The notes beneath the pieces were generated by a model. It had not been told where the DNA came from and ran no database searches. It saw nothing but the letters and a program-made list of their open reading frames with translations. Shown piece by piece: positions 1 through 7,265 of a stretch of DNA of 10,694 nucleotides; the stretch's first letter is position 1; each line of letters starts with the position of its first letter. The stretch spans positions 1 to 10,694 of the forward strand of contig SBHI01000032.1 in NCBI GenBank assembly GCA_006226225.1, written 5' to 3'. A program made the translations under genes and the position numbers. The stretch comes from Alphaproteobacteria bacterium (GTDB lineage: Bacteria; Pseudomonadota; Alphaproteobacteria; Micavibrionales; CSBR16-224).

Positions 1-177
1 GGGGCAAAAAAACACGGCGCTGATTGGGTCAATACGGGCGGGCGCGTGCTGGGCGTTACCGCCATCGGCAAAGATACGGAAGAGGCGCGTAAAAAAGCCT
101 ATGCGGCTTTGGCGCAGATCAGTTTTCACGGCGCGCATTTCCGGGACGATATTGCAGGGGGCGGATTTGGCACATAA
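1..177 (+). CDS. purD: Phosphoribosylamine--glycine ligase, C-terminal end (partial)
   Basis: Only the last 58 codons are in the window; the gene starts to the left. PurD joins phosphoribosylamine and glycine using ATP to give GAR, the second step of cytosolic de novo purine synthesis. Reading frame 1 gives the recognisable PurD tail: TGGRVLGVTAIG, then an alanine-rich helix (EEARKKAYAAL), then ISFHGAHFRDDIA. The GGRVL-V segment and the 'FRxDI' ending are family hallmarks of the C-terminal domain. The final residues (GGGFGT) replace the usual 'GxRA' ending. They are encoded by the G-rich stretch that also appears to be the ribosome binding site of purN. The stop TAA (175-177) lies 11 bp inside purN. 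The overlap and the shared pathway point to one operon. Identification is confident from motif and context; the catalytic core cannot be examined here. Confidence 0.92.
   Translation, partial: GAKKHGADWVNTGGRVLGVTAIGKDTEEARKKAYAALAQISFHGAHFRDDIAGGGFGT
156..161 (+). promoter_or_regulatory. Ribosome binding site for purN, inside purD
   Basis: AGGGGG sits 5 nt upstream of a TTG codon at 167-169, within the last codons of purD. It is the only Shine-Dalgarno-like sequence near the conserved start of PurN, and it decides the TTG start over an in-frame ATG at 101. This is seen in the sequence; actual use of the site is inferred. Confidence 0.55.
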
Positions 178-790
178 GGAAAAAATACGCAGCATTATCT
201 TCGCATCAGGCAGCGGCACAAATGCCGAAAATCTGATCCGTCACGCTGCGGAAAATGCCGATTTTTCTGTTGCCGCCGTCATCTGTGATAATACGGATGC
301 GGGTGTCATCAGTAAATGCGCTGCACTTGGCGTTCCTTGCCATGTCATTTTGTTTGAAGGTTCCAAACACAGCCATGAAGAAAAAATCCGCAAGGCGCTT
401 TCAGCTTATGATGCTGATTGGATTTTTCTGGCAGGATATATGCGCATTCTTAGCGCAGAATTCATCACGGAATTCTACGACCCAGCTTTTGGCTGCGCCC
501 GTATCGTCAATATCCATCCCTCTCTACTGCCCGCCTTCCGGGGCAAAGATGCTTATGCCCGCGCTTTCACAAAAGGCGTTTCCGAATCCGGCGTCACTGT
601 TCATTTTGTCGACTCCGGTATTGATACCGGACCGGTCATCTTACAACGCAGCTTCCCGCGCATTGCAGACGACACGCTTGGAAGTTTCACCGCACGCGGT
701 ATGGCGCTGGAGTATAAAACCTATATTGACGCGATCGCTTTATTGCTTGCGCGTTTGCAAAACAAGAATTTGCAGGAGAAACGCGCATGA
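167..790 (+). CDS. purN: Phosphoribosylglycinamide formyltransferase (GAR transformylase)
   Basis: PurN transfers the formyl group of 10-formyltetrahydrofolate to GAR, giving FGAR (third purine step). With a TTG start at 167 the protein is 207 aa, normal for the family. The N-terminal strand and phosphate loop read IIFASGSGTN (residues 10-19). The catalytic triad is visible: N115 and H117 in NIHPSLLP, and D153 in GIDTGPVI, 36 residues after the His as in E. coli PurN. An in-frame ATG at 101 would add 22 residues that come from the purD reading region and match nothing in the family, so I reject it. The start overlaps purD by 11 bp, and the stop TGA (788-790) overlaps the purL ATG in an ATGA arrangement. 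Translational coupling is likely. Function is very confident; the TTG start is moderately so. Confidence 0.92.
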   Translation: MAHKEKIRSIIFASGSGTNAENLIRHAAENADFSVAAVICDNTDAGVISKCAALGVPCHVILFEGSKHSHEEKIRKALSAYDADWIFLAGYMRILSAEFITEFYDPAFGCARIVNIHPSLLPAFRGKDAYARAFTKGVSESGVTVHFVDSGIDTGPVILQRSFPRIADDTLGSFTARGMALEYKTYIDAIALLLARLQNKNLQEKRA

Positions 791-3700
791 CCACATCCGC
801 AAAAATCCGTTTTGAAATCGAAGACCTCGCTGCACCGGATGTGCAAAAAGTTTCCGGCTGCGACATCCGCAAAACAAGTTTCTACCTTGTCGAATTCGAT
901 ACGACGGATAAAGACTTCCTGCAACAGCACGGCTGCGATATTTTTGCCGACCCTTTGATCCAGAAAATCCATATGAACGGCAAAGGTGCAGATGCTTTAG
1001 ACAAAGCCGCCTATATTATCGAGGTCACATTCCGCCCCGGCGTCACCGACAACCCTGCACACAGCGCCGCCGAAGCTTTCGGCCTTGGCGGCATCACAGC
1101 AAGTGTTGCCAGTGGACGGCTCTACGCAGTCAGCGGTGATATTACCCGCGCTGCGGCTGAAACGCTGGCAGCAGAAGAATTCGCCAATCCGCTGATTGAA
1201 AAAATCGGTGTTTACACGCCCGAAGAATTTTCCGCACTCAACCGCTTTGACAATATCAACCTGCCGCATGTGCATTTGCAGGGGACACCGGAAATTCTGA
1301 CTATCAGCCTTGATCGTAGCGATGCGGAGCTGGAACAACTGAGTCTCGACCGCTGTTTAGCGCTGACGCTGGACGAAATCAAACATATTGACCGCCATTA
1401 TCATGATAATGATGTCGTTGCGCACCGGGCGAAAAAAAACTTGCCCGCACAGCCAACTGATGTGGAAATCGAGATTATTGCACAAAGCTGGAGCGAGCAT
1501 TGCAAACATAAGATTTTCAGCGCCTCTATTTCCTACACCGATGAAAAAGGCGCGCGCAGCGAAATTAACAGCCTTTACAAAACCTATATCAAAGGTGCAA
1601 CAAAGCAGATTGAAAAACAGCGCGGCATTGACTGGCTGATTTCCGTCTTTGAAGATAATGCCGGTATTGTGCGTTTTGACGGCAAGATTGATCTCTGCAT
1701 CAAGGCAGAAACTCATAACAGCCCCTCCGCCCTTGACCCTTATGGCGGTGCCTTAACAGGTATTCTGGGTGTGAACCGTGACATTCTCGGCTGCGGTCTG
1801 GGTGCTTTGCCGATTGCCAATACCGATGTCTTTTGTTTTGCGCCACCCGATCTTCCTGTCACATTAGGGGCTGAAAACATGCCCGCAAAACTGAAAGAGC
1901 CGAAACGGATTTTTGAAGGCGTGCATCTGGGCGTCGAAGACGGCGGCAATAAAAGCGGCATTCCCACCGTCAATGGCGCAATCTTTTTTGATCAAGATTA
2001 CGCGGGGAAACCTCTTGTCTTTTGCGGCACGGTCGGCGTCATGCCCCGCAAGCTTGATGACGGGCGCGCCGTGGCGGAGAAACAGGCCAAAGCCGGTGAC
2101 CGTATTTTTATGGCTGGCGGCGCCATCGGCGCGGATGGTATTCACGGCGCGACATTCAGCTCACTCGCTCTGGATGAAAATGCCCCCGCCACAGCGGTAC
2201 AGATCGGCGACCCGCTGACACAAAAACGCCTGACCTCCTTCCTGCTGGAAGCCCGCGACCAAGGGCTTTATTCCAGCGTCACCGATAACGGTGCTGGCGG
2301 ACTTAGCTCCAGCATCGGTGAAATGGCGCTACAATCAGGCGGTGCTGAAATTGAATTGGCGCATTGCCCTGTCAAATATCCGGGGCTGCAACCTTATGAA
2401 CTGATGATCAGTGAAAGTCAGGAGCGGATGAGCTTTTCCGTACCGCCGGAACATTGCGCGGCGTTTCTGACGCTGGCAAAAATTCACGGTGTGCAGGTCA
2501 GCGATATCGGTTTTTTCAAGGATGACGGTTTCCTGACTGTACATTATCACGGAAAAATTGCTGCAGAACTTGACCTTGATTTTTTGCACAATTCACTGCC
2601 GCAAATGACACTGGATGCTGTCTGGAACGGTGCAATAGCGCGTAAGACATGGCATCAGGAAGGTGCCGCAGCACAAAAACTGCCACAACCTGAAGCGAAC
2701 GCTGGCTTCATAAGAACCGCGCTTTTGACATTGCTGGGCGCACCCAATATCGCTTCGAAAGAAAAATGGGTGCGCCGTTATGACCATGAGGTGCAGGCTG
2801 CGACCCATATCAAACCCTTCAGCGGCAAGGGGGACGGCCCCTCCGATTGCGGTGCGATCTGGCTTGCCCCGCATGGAGGTGAGAAGGAAAGTGCTGTCAC
2901 AATCGGTTGCGGACTGGCACCGCGCCTATCTTTAACCGACCCTTATCTGATGGCGCAATATGCGGTGGATGAGGCCTTGCGCAATGTTGTCGTCTCCGGA
3001 GGTGATCCGGATATGTGCTGCCTGCTGGATAATTTCTGCTGGCCTGATCCGGTAAAGAGCGCCCATACACCCGATGGTGATATTAAATTAGGACAGCTGG
3101 TGAGAACCTGCCAGGGGCTTTACGACATCTGCACCGCTTACGGCACGCCACTGGTCAGCGGCAAGGACAGTATGAAGAATGACTACCGCGGCAAAGACCA
3201 TCAGGGCCGCGACATCACCATCAGCATTCTTCCCACCCTACTGGTCACGGCAATGGCGAAAGCCGACATCCGCCATACAGAGCGCAGCGATTTCCAAAAC
3301 AGCGGCGATTTTATTTACCTGCTGGGAGCAAACCATGCCGGATTGGGCGCATCGGAATTTGCACAACACTTCGCGACGGATAATATCCCGCCCGCAATCG
3401 ACATGGAGAAAAATATCACGCTTTACCGCGCCTATCACGAGGCCTGTCAAAACAACATCTTATCATCAGGGCATGACCTTGCCGATGGCGGGCTACTGGT
3501 GGCACTGGCGGAAAGCATGATTGGCGGCAATAAGGGCGCAGCTATCGAAATCATGAATGCAGAACAGTCTATGACCGATTTTCTGTTCGGTGAAGCAGCA
3601 GGACGTTTCCTTGTATCGGTTTCTCCCGTACACCGCGCTGTTTTTGAAGACCATTTTCAGGGGCACAGCCCGCTGCGGTTGGGGAAGGTCACAGATGAGA

Positions 3701-3795
3701 AAGAACTGTCACTGAAACTTCCCGCACCTTACGGACAGATGACAATCGCGCTAAACGAAATGGAGGACAAGTGGAAAAACACATTATCCCTTTAA
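787..3795 (+). CDS. purL: FGAM synthase, synthetase subunit with fused PurS-like N-terminus
   Basis: PurL converts FGAR, ATP and glutamine-derived ammonia to FGAM (fourth purine step). At 1002 aa it is far longer than the Bacillus-type PurL (about 720-740 aa) and shorter than the E. coli single-chain enzyme (about 1290 aa). In effect it is the large form without its glutaminase. Residues about 1-145 form a PurS-like module: IIEVTFRPGVTDNPAHSAAEA followed by a paired ADPLIQKI / ANPLIEKI motif. The linker and first synthetase half follow: PTDVEIEIIAQSWSEHCKHK (223-242), ETHNSPSALDPYGGALTG (308-325), TDNGAGGLSSSIGEMA (499-514), ISESQERM (541-548). The second half has SGKDSMKN (791-798) and SSGHDLADGGL (893-903). 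The SGKDSM form is typical of large-type PurL. The ATG at 787 has an AGGAG Shine-Dalgarno at 774-778. The 3' end overlaps purQ, which supplies the missing amidotransferase. Confidence 0.96.
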   Translation: MTTSAKIRFEIEDLAAPDVQKVSGCDIRKTSFYLVEFDTTDKDFLQQHGCDIFADPLIQKIHMNGKGADALDKAAYIIEVTFRPGVTDNPAHSAAEAFGLGGITASVASGRLYAVSGDITRAAAETLAAEEFANPLIEKIGVYTPEEFSALNRFDNINLPHVHLQGTPEILTISLDRSDAELEQLSLDRCLALTLDEIKHIDRHYHDNDVVAHRAKKNLPAQPTDVEIEIIAQSWSEHCKHKIFSASISYTDEKGARSEINSLYKTYIKGATKQIEKQRGIDWLISVFEDNAGIVRFDGKIDLCIKAETHNSPSALDPYGGALTGILGVNRDILGCGLGALPIANTDVFCFAPPDLPVTLGAENMPAKLKEPKRIFEGVHLGVEDGGNKSGIPTVNGAIFFDQDYAGKPLVFCGTVGVMPRKLDDGRAVAEKQAKAGDRIFMAGGAIGADGIHGATFSSLALDENAPATAVQIGDPLTQKRLTSFLLEARDQGLYSSVTDNGAGGLSSSIGEMALQSGGAEIELAHCPVKYPGLQPYELMISESQERMSFSVPPEHCAAFLTLAKIHGVQVSDIGFFKDDGFLTVHYHGKIAAELDLDFLHNSLPQMTLDAVWNGAIARKTWHQEGAAAQKLPQPEANAGFIRTALLTLLGAPNIASKEKWVRRYDHEVQAATHIKPFSGKGDGPSDCGAIWLAPHGGEKESAVTIGCGLAPRLSLTDPYLMAQYAVDEALRNVVVSGGDPDMCCLLDNFCWPDPVKSAHTPDGDIKLGQLVRTCQGLYDICTAYGTPLVSGKDSMKNDYRGKDHQGRDITISILPTLLVTAMAKADIRHTERSDFQNSGDFIYLLGANHAGLGASEFAQHFATDNIPPAIDMEKNITLYRAYHEACQNNILSSGHDLADGGLLVALAESMIGGNKGAAIEIMNAEQSMTDFLFGEAAGRFLVSVSPVHRAVFEDHFQGHSPLRLGKVTDEKELSLKLPAPYGQMTIALNEMEDKWKNTLSL
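3762..3766 (+). promoter_or_regulatory. Ribosome binding site for purQ, inside purL
   Basis: GGAGG lies 4 nt before a GTG codon at 3771 and within the last purL codons. The spacing is slightly short but the match is strong. It supports the GTG start, which places purQ 25 bp inside purL. Confidence 0.6.
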
Positions 3796-4586
3796 AAAAC
3801 GCGCAGCCTAAATTTCTGGTACTGGCAGGTGACGGTGTCAATTGCGAGCGTGAAACCGCTGCCGCATTTATCCACGCCGGCGGAGCAGCGGAAATTGTAC
3901 ATATCAACCAGCTACTTGAAAATCCGGCACAGCTCGACAGCTATGACGGTATGGCATTGCCGGGGGGGTTTTCCTTCGGAGATGAGCTAGGAAGTGGCCA
4001 GTTACTCGCCCTCAAGATTCGTGCACAGCTCGGCGATGTTTTTCGCGATTTCACCGCACAAAAGAAACCGGTCATCGGTATCTGTAACGGCTTTCAGGTG
4101 CTGGTGCGTTTGGGCCTGTTGCCATTTCCAAATGAATCGCGCGCCGCCGCGCTTGCTGTGAACAATCACGGAGAGTTTATGAATAAATGGGCAGATTTAG
4201 AAAGTGATTCCTCCTCCGTCTGTCTCTGGACAAAGGGCATGAAGGATATTTCCCTTCCCGTCCGCCACAAGGAAGGCCGTATTGTTTTAACGCCTGGCGC
4301 AGAAAAACAGGTTTACAAAACACTCGTAAAGAACGGACAAATTCCGCTGCGCTATGCGACGGATATCAACGGCTCATATGAGCGTATCGCCGCACTGTGC
4401 GACCCGTCCGGCCTGATCCTCGGCATGATGCCACACCCCGAAGCCTTCATTTTTCAGGCCACGAATAAAACACGCCACAGCAACCCGCTGGAAAAAGGCG
4501 CGGGGCTGCAATTATTTGAAAATACTTTGCGCTATCTTAAAGGTGAAGAAAACGATCAGGAAGGATTACAGCGTCATGGCACATAG
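3771..4586 (+). CDS. purQ: FGAM synthase, glutaminase subunit
   Basis: PurQ is the class I glutamine amidotransferase that releases ammonia from glutamine for PurL. The 271-aa product, from a GTG start, has all the expected parts: the N-terminal strand FLVLAGDGVNCERETAAAF, PGGFSFGDELGSGQLLA (64-80), the nucleophile elbow GICNGFQ with C105, and the His-Glu pair H222/E224 in MMPHPEAF. It is longer than Bacillus-type PurQ (about 227 aa). Its extra length and motif spacing resemble the C-terminal glutaminase domain of large single-chain PurL, which fits a partner for a large-type PurL. The start lies 25 bp inside purL and the end overlaps purH by 11 bp. A run of seven G (3962-3968) falls in the PGGF motif; the frame is intact. 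Function is confident. Confidence 0.96.
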   Translation: MEKHIIPLKNAQPKFLVLAGDGVNCERETAAAFIHAGGAAEIVHINQLLENPAQLDSYDGMALPGGFSFGDELGSGQLLALKIRAQLGDVFRDFTAQKKPVIGICNGFQVLVRLGLLPFPNESRAAALAVNNHGEFMNKWADLESDSSSVCLWTKGMKDISLPVRHKEGRIVLTPGAEKQVYKTLVKNGQIPLRYATDINGSYERIAALCDPSGLILGMMPHPEAFIFQATNKTRHSNPLEKGAGLQLFENTLRYLKGEENDQEGLQRHGT

Positions 4587-6159
4587 CAATAGCAACACAC
4601 GGGAAATCCGCCGCGCTCTTATCAGCGTCAGCGATAAAACCGGTCTGGACATTTTGGGACATGCCTTGCACAAATGCGGCGTTGAAATCATCTCTACCGG
4701 CGGTACGCGCAGCTATCTGGAAGAACGTCAAATTCCTGTCACACCGATTGAAGAAGTCACCGGCAATCCCGAAGCGTTTGGCGGACGCATGAAAACAATC
4801 AGTTTTGAAATTGCCAGCGCCCTGCTGTTCCGGCGCGGTGCTGATGATGGCGAGGCCGAACAGCTTGGTATCAAACCGATTGATCTGGTTGTCTGCAACT
4901 TATATCCGTTCGAGCGCACAGCACGCGCAGGCGGAGACGAAGCCGCGCTAGTCGAACAAATTGATATCGGTGGTGTCACCATGATCCGCGCCGCCGCAAA
5001 AAACTATGATGATGTCACCATTCTGACCGACCCTGCGCAATATGCCGCACTGGCGGAACAATGGAATGGTAAAGCCGTCACAGATTTTGACAGCCGCAAA
5101 GAATTTGCGCTCGCCGCCTTCCGCCATACGGCACGTTACGATGCCGCCATCGCCAACCGCTTTGAGGTGCTGGCAAATGATGTGCTTTACACCCCTGCCG
5201 TCACATCTGAAACAGCAGAAGCTCTGCGTTACGGTGAAAACCCGCATCAAAAGGCATGGCTGTATAAAGACCCGTTGGCAACAGATGGGCTGGCACAGGC
5301 CGAGCCTTTGCAAGGAAAGGCGCTGTCCTATAACAATCTTCTGGATGCCGATGCCGCATGGCGCGCTGCGCAGGATATCGCCGCCGTCAGCACAGAATAC
5401 AGTCATACCGCCGTCATCGTCAAACACCTGAACCCCTGCGGCATTGCCGTCAGCAATATCTCTGCCAAAGATGCCCTAGAGAAAGCATGGGCCGGAGACC
5501 CTGTCAGCAGTTTCGGCGGCATCATCTGCCTGACGACACTCTGCACAGAAGAAATCGCCGCATGGCTGGATGATAAATTTGTCGAAATCGTCATCGCCCC
5601 CGGTTTCACGGAAGAAGCACTCGGCATTTTTTCCCGCAAAAAAAATCTGCGTATCCTGACATCACCCGCCGCAGAACAATCCGCCCCCTTCATGCTGCGC
5701 AGCGTCTCCGGCGGCTGGCTGGTACAGCAGGAGGATTTCAGCATCGAGGAGGATTTCAAAACCGTCACCAAAACAGATTTCAGCACACAGCAAAAAGAGA
5801 CCTTACGTTTCGGCATTGCCGCCGCCAAACATTTGCGCAGCAATGCCATCGCGCTGGTGCAGCAAAATGACAACGGCATTTCTCTCATCGGTGCTGGAAT
5901 GGGAAACCCCAACCGTCTTATCAGTACACAGCAGGCGGTCGAGAAAGCGCGGGAAAACGGCTATGATGATTTATCGCATTGCGTTTTGATCTCGGATGCT
6001 TTTTTTCCCTTCGCCGATAATATCGAAATTGCCGGTAAATACGGTATCCGCCGTATTTTACAACCGGGTGGCAGTATCAAGGATGACGACGTTATCGCCG
6101 CCTGTGACGCGCGGGACATCGCTATGGCCTTTACCGGCCGCCGCCATTTCCGTCATTAA
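4576..6159 (+). CDS. purH: Bifunctional AICAR transformylase / IMP cyclohydrolase
   Basis: PurH catalyses the last two steps of IMP synthesis: formylation of AICAR by 10-formyl-THF, then ring closure. The ATG at 4576 gives 527 aa, the usual length. It is preceded by AGGAAGGA (4558-4565), which rules out the ATG 20 codons upstream. The N-terminal cyclohydrolase domain begins RRALISVSDKTGL and includes STGGT (40-44) and GRMKT (70-74). The C-terminal transformylase has RYGENPHQ (218-225), the catalytic pair K283-H284 in VKHLNPCG, DPVSSFGG (308-315), and the ending DAFFPF...QPGGSIKDDDVI...FTGRRHFRH. Two stretches depart from the common sequence. After GRMKT the usual LHPKIHGG is ISFEIASA, and the common GAGQxSR is GAGMGNPNR (439-447). 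The K-T and K-H catalytic residues remain, so the enzyme should be active but from a divergent lineage. It overlaps purQ by 11 bp. Confidence 0.96.
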   Translation: MAHSNSNTREIRRALISVSDKTGLDILGHALHKCGVEIISTGGTRSYLEERQIPVTPIEEVTGNPEAFGGRMKTISFEIASALLFRRGADDGEAEQLGIKPIDLVVCNLYPFERTARAGGDEAALVEQIDIGGVTMIRAAAKNYDDVTILTDPAQYAALAEQWNGKAVTDFDSRKEFALAAFRHTARYDAAIANRFEVLANDVLYTPAVTSETAEALRYGENPHQKAWLYKDPLATDGLAQAEPLQGKALSYNNLLDADAAWRAAQDIAAVSTEYSHTAVIVKHLNPCGIAVSNISAKDALEKAWAGDPVSSFGGIICLTTLCTEEIAAWLDDKFVEIVIAPGFTEEALGIFSRKKNLRILTSPAAEQSAPFMLRSVSGGWLVQQEDFSIEEDFKTVTKTDFSTQQKETLRFGIAAAKHLRSNAIALVQQNDNGISLIGAGMGNPNRLISTQQAVEKARENGYDDLSHCVLISDAFFPFADNIEIAGKYGIRRILQPGGSIKDDDVIAACDARDIAMAFTGRRHFRH

Positions 6160-6181
6160 AATTTTCTGAAAGGAAAAATTC

Positions 6182-7174
6182 ATGAGCGTTTTGTCCTATA
6201 AAGATGCCGGTGTCGATATTGAAAAAGGTGATGCGCTGGTCGAGAAGATCAAAGCCCGCGTCAGCGGCACTTACGGTGAAAATGTCATCAGCGGCGTTGG
6301 CGGTTTCGCCTGCCTTTACCGCATTGCCGAAAACAAGCTGCTGGCAGCAGGCACGGACGGTGTCGGCACAAAACTGAAAATTGCCCAAATCCTGAACAAA
6401 CATGACACGATCGGCATTGATCTGGTCGCTATGTGTGTAAATGACATACTTTGCACAGGTGCCCTGCCGCTGTTTTTCATGGACTACCTCGCCACAGGAA
6501 CGCTTGATACCGGCGTTGCCGATGACGTTATCGCAGGCATCATCGAGGGCTGCACGCAAAGCGGCGCAGCACTTATCGGTGGTGAAACGGCGGAAATGCC
6601 GGGAATGTATCAAAACGGCGAATACGATCTTGCCGGGTTTGCCGTTGGTGAAGTTGCCGCAGACCGGGTTATCGACGGCGACAAAATAGCCGCAGGTGAT
6701 ACGCTAATCGGGCTGCCGTCTTCAGGCTTTCACTCCAATGGTTATTCCCTGATCCGCAAACTCGTGGGCATGAATGACAGGGCGCTACTGGAGCTTTGTC
6801 TGATACCGACACGTATTTACAAAAACGCCGCAGATGCTGTTTTGAAAAAAAACGGTCTCGCCAATGGTATGGCCCATATCACAGGCGGCGGATTGCTCAA
6901 TATTGCGCGCATGAATACGGGTTTTGATTATCACATCACAGACATGCCACAAGAAGGCGAACGCCCGAAGGTCTTCGATGCCGTTCTGAACGGGTCTGGA
7001 ATTGAAACGGCTGAGCTGTATCGCAGCTTTAATATGGGGATCGGTTTTGTCATCGCAACGCGTGACGCGGAAAAAACCTCTACTATTTTGATGGCAGCTG
7101 GCGAAGCGCCGCGCATAATCGGTACAGTGGAGAACGGTACGGGGCAAGTCCTGCTGAACGGCACAGTTCTCTAA
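6182..7174 (+). CDS. purM: Phosphoribosylformylglycinamidine cyclo-ligase (AIR synthetase)
   Basis: PurM closes the imidazole ring, converting FGAM and ATP to AIR (fifth purine step), so it uses the product of PurL/PurQ encoded upstream. The start is the canonical MSVLSYKDAGVDIEKGDALV. Motifs in order are the ATP-binding GTDGVGTKLKIA (57-68), VNDIL (86-90), GGETAEMPGMY (133-143), GLPSSGFHSNGYSL (177-190), PTRIY, HITGGGLLNIAR (222-233) and YRSFNMGIGFV (280-290). At 330 aa it is slightly short of the usual 340-350. One residue seems to be missing in the usual GGGLLENIPR segment, where this protein reads GGGLLNIAR. An AAAGGA Shine-Dalgarno precedes the ATG, and the gap to purH is 22 bp. It is the last gene of the purine operon in this window, and I see no convincing terminator after it. 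Confidence 0.96.
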   Translation: MSVLSYKDAGVDIEKGDALVEKIKARVSGTYGENVISGVGGFACLYRIAENKLLAAGTDGVGTKLKIAQILNKHDTIGIDLVAMCVNDILCTGALPLFFMDYLATGTLDTGVADDVIAGIIEGCTQSGAALIGGETAEMPGMYQNGEYDLAGFAVGEVAADRVIDGDKIAAGDTLIGLPSSGFHSNGYSLIRKLVGMNDRALLELCLIPTRIYKNAADAVLKKNGLANGMAHITGGGLLNIARMNTGFDYHITDMPQEGERPKVFDAVLNGSGIETAELYRSFNMGIGFVIATRDAEKTSTILMAAGEAPRIIGTVENGTGQVLLNGTVL

Positions 7175-7191
7175 AAATTACCCGCGCAATC

Positions 7192-7238
7192 TTGACTTTC
7201 CATACAGCTTTTGCAATATTTTATGATAATTAAAATAT
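7192..7238 (+). promoter_or_regulatory. Possible promoter with AT-rich inverted repeat ahead of the ankyrin-like gene
   Basis: TTGACT (7192-7197) matches the sigma-70 -35 box. Possible -10 boxes are AATATT at 17-bp spacing (7215-7220) and TATTTT at 19-bp spacing (7217-7222). A perfect 8-bp inverted repeat, ATATTTTA (7216-7223) and TAAAATAT (7231-7238), with a 7-nt loop overlaps the -10 area. It could be an operator, an RNA hairpin or chance in AT-rich DNA. The position between purM and a gene with its own Shine-Dalgarno makes a separate promoter plausible. There is no direct evidence of use. Confidence 0.35.
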
Positions 7239-7265
7239 CAGAGCCTCTCCGGAAAGGTTGCGCCC

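Noticed and set aside
101..166. Upstream ATG that would extend PurN by 22 residues
   Set aside because: The extra residues come from within purD, have no family match and no Shine-Dalgarno. The TTG at 167 has AGGGGG at proper spacing.
3962..3968. Run of seven G in purQ as a phase-variable or programmed frameshift site
   Set aside because: The frame is intact through the conserved PGGFSFGD motif, and the run encodes the required Gly-Gly. Slippage or sequencing error is possible but nothing suggests regulation.
4516..4575. Upstream ATG that would extend PurH by 20 residues
   Set aside because: It lies inside purQ, lacks a ribosome binding site and adds residues not seen in PurH. AGGAAGGA precedes the ATG at 4576.
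6131..6613. 160-codon open frame on the - strand
   Set aside because: It is antisense to the well-supported purH end and purM, shows no recognisable motif, and is a shadow of their codon use. The 169-codon and 159-codon frames antisense to purH (5403-5912, 4948-5427) were rejected for the same reason.
7222..7238. Fur-box-like sequence (GATAAT) before the ankyrin-like gene
   Set aside because: Only one hexamer copy is present; a Fur box needs repeated units, so the match is not meaningful.
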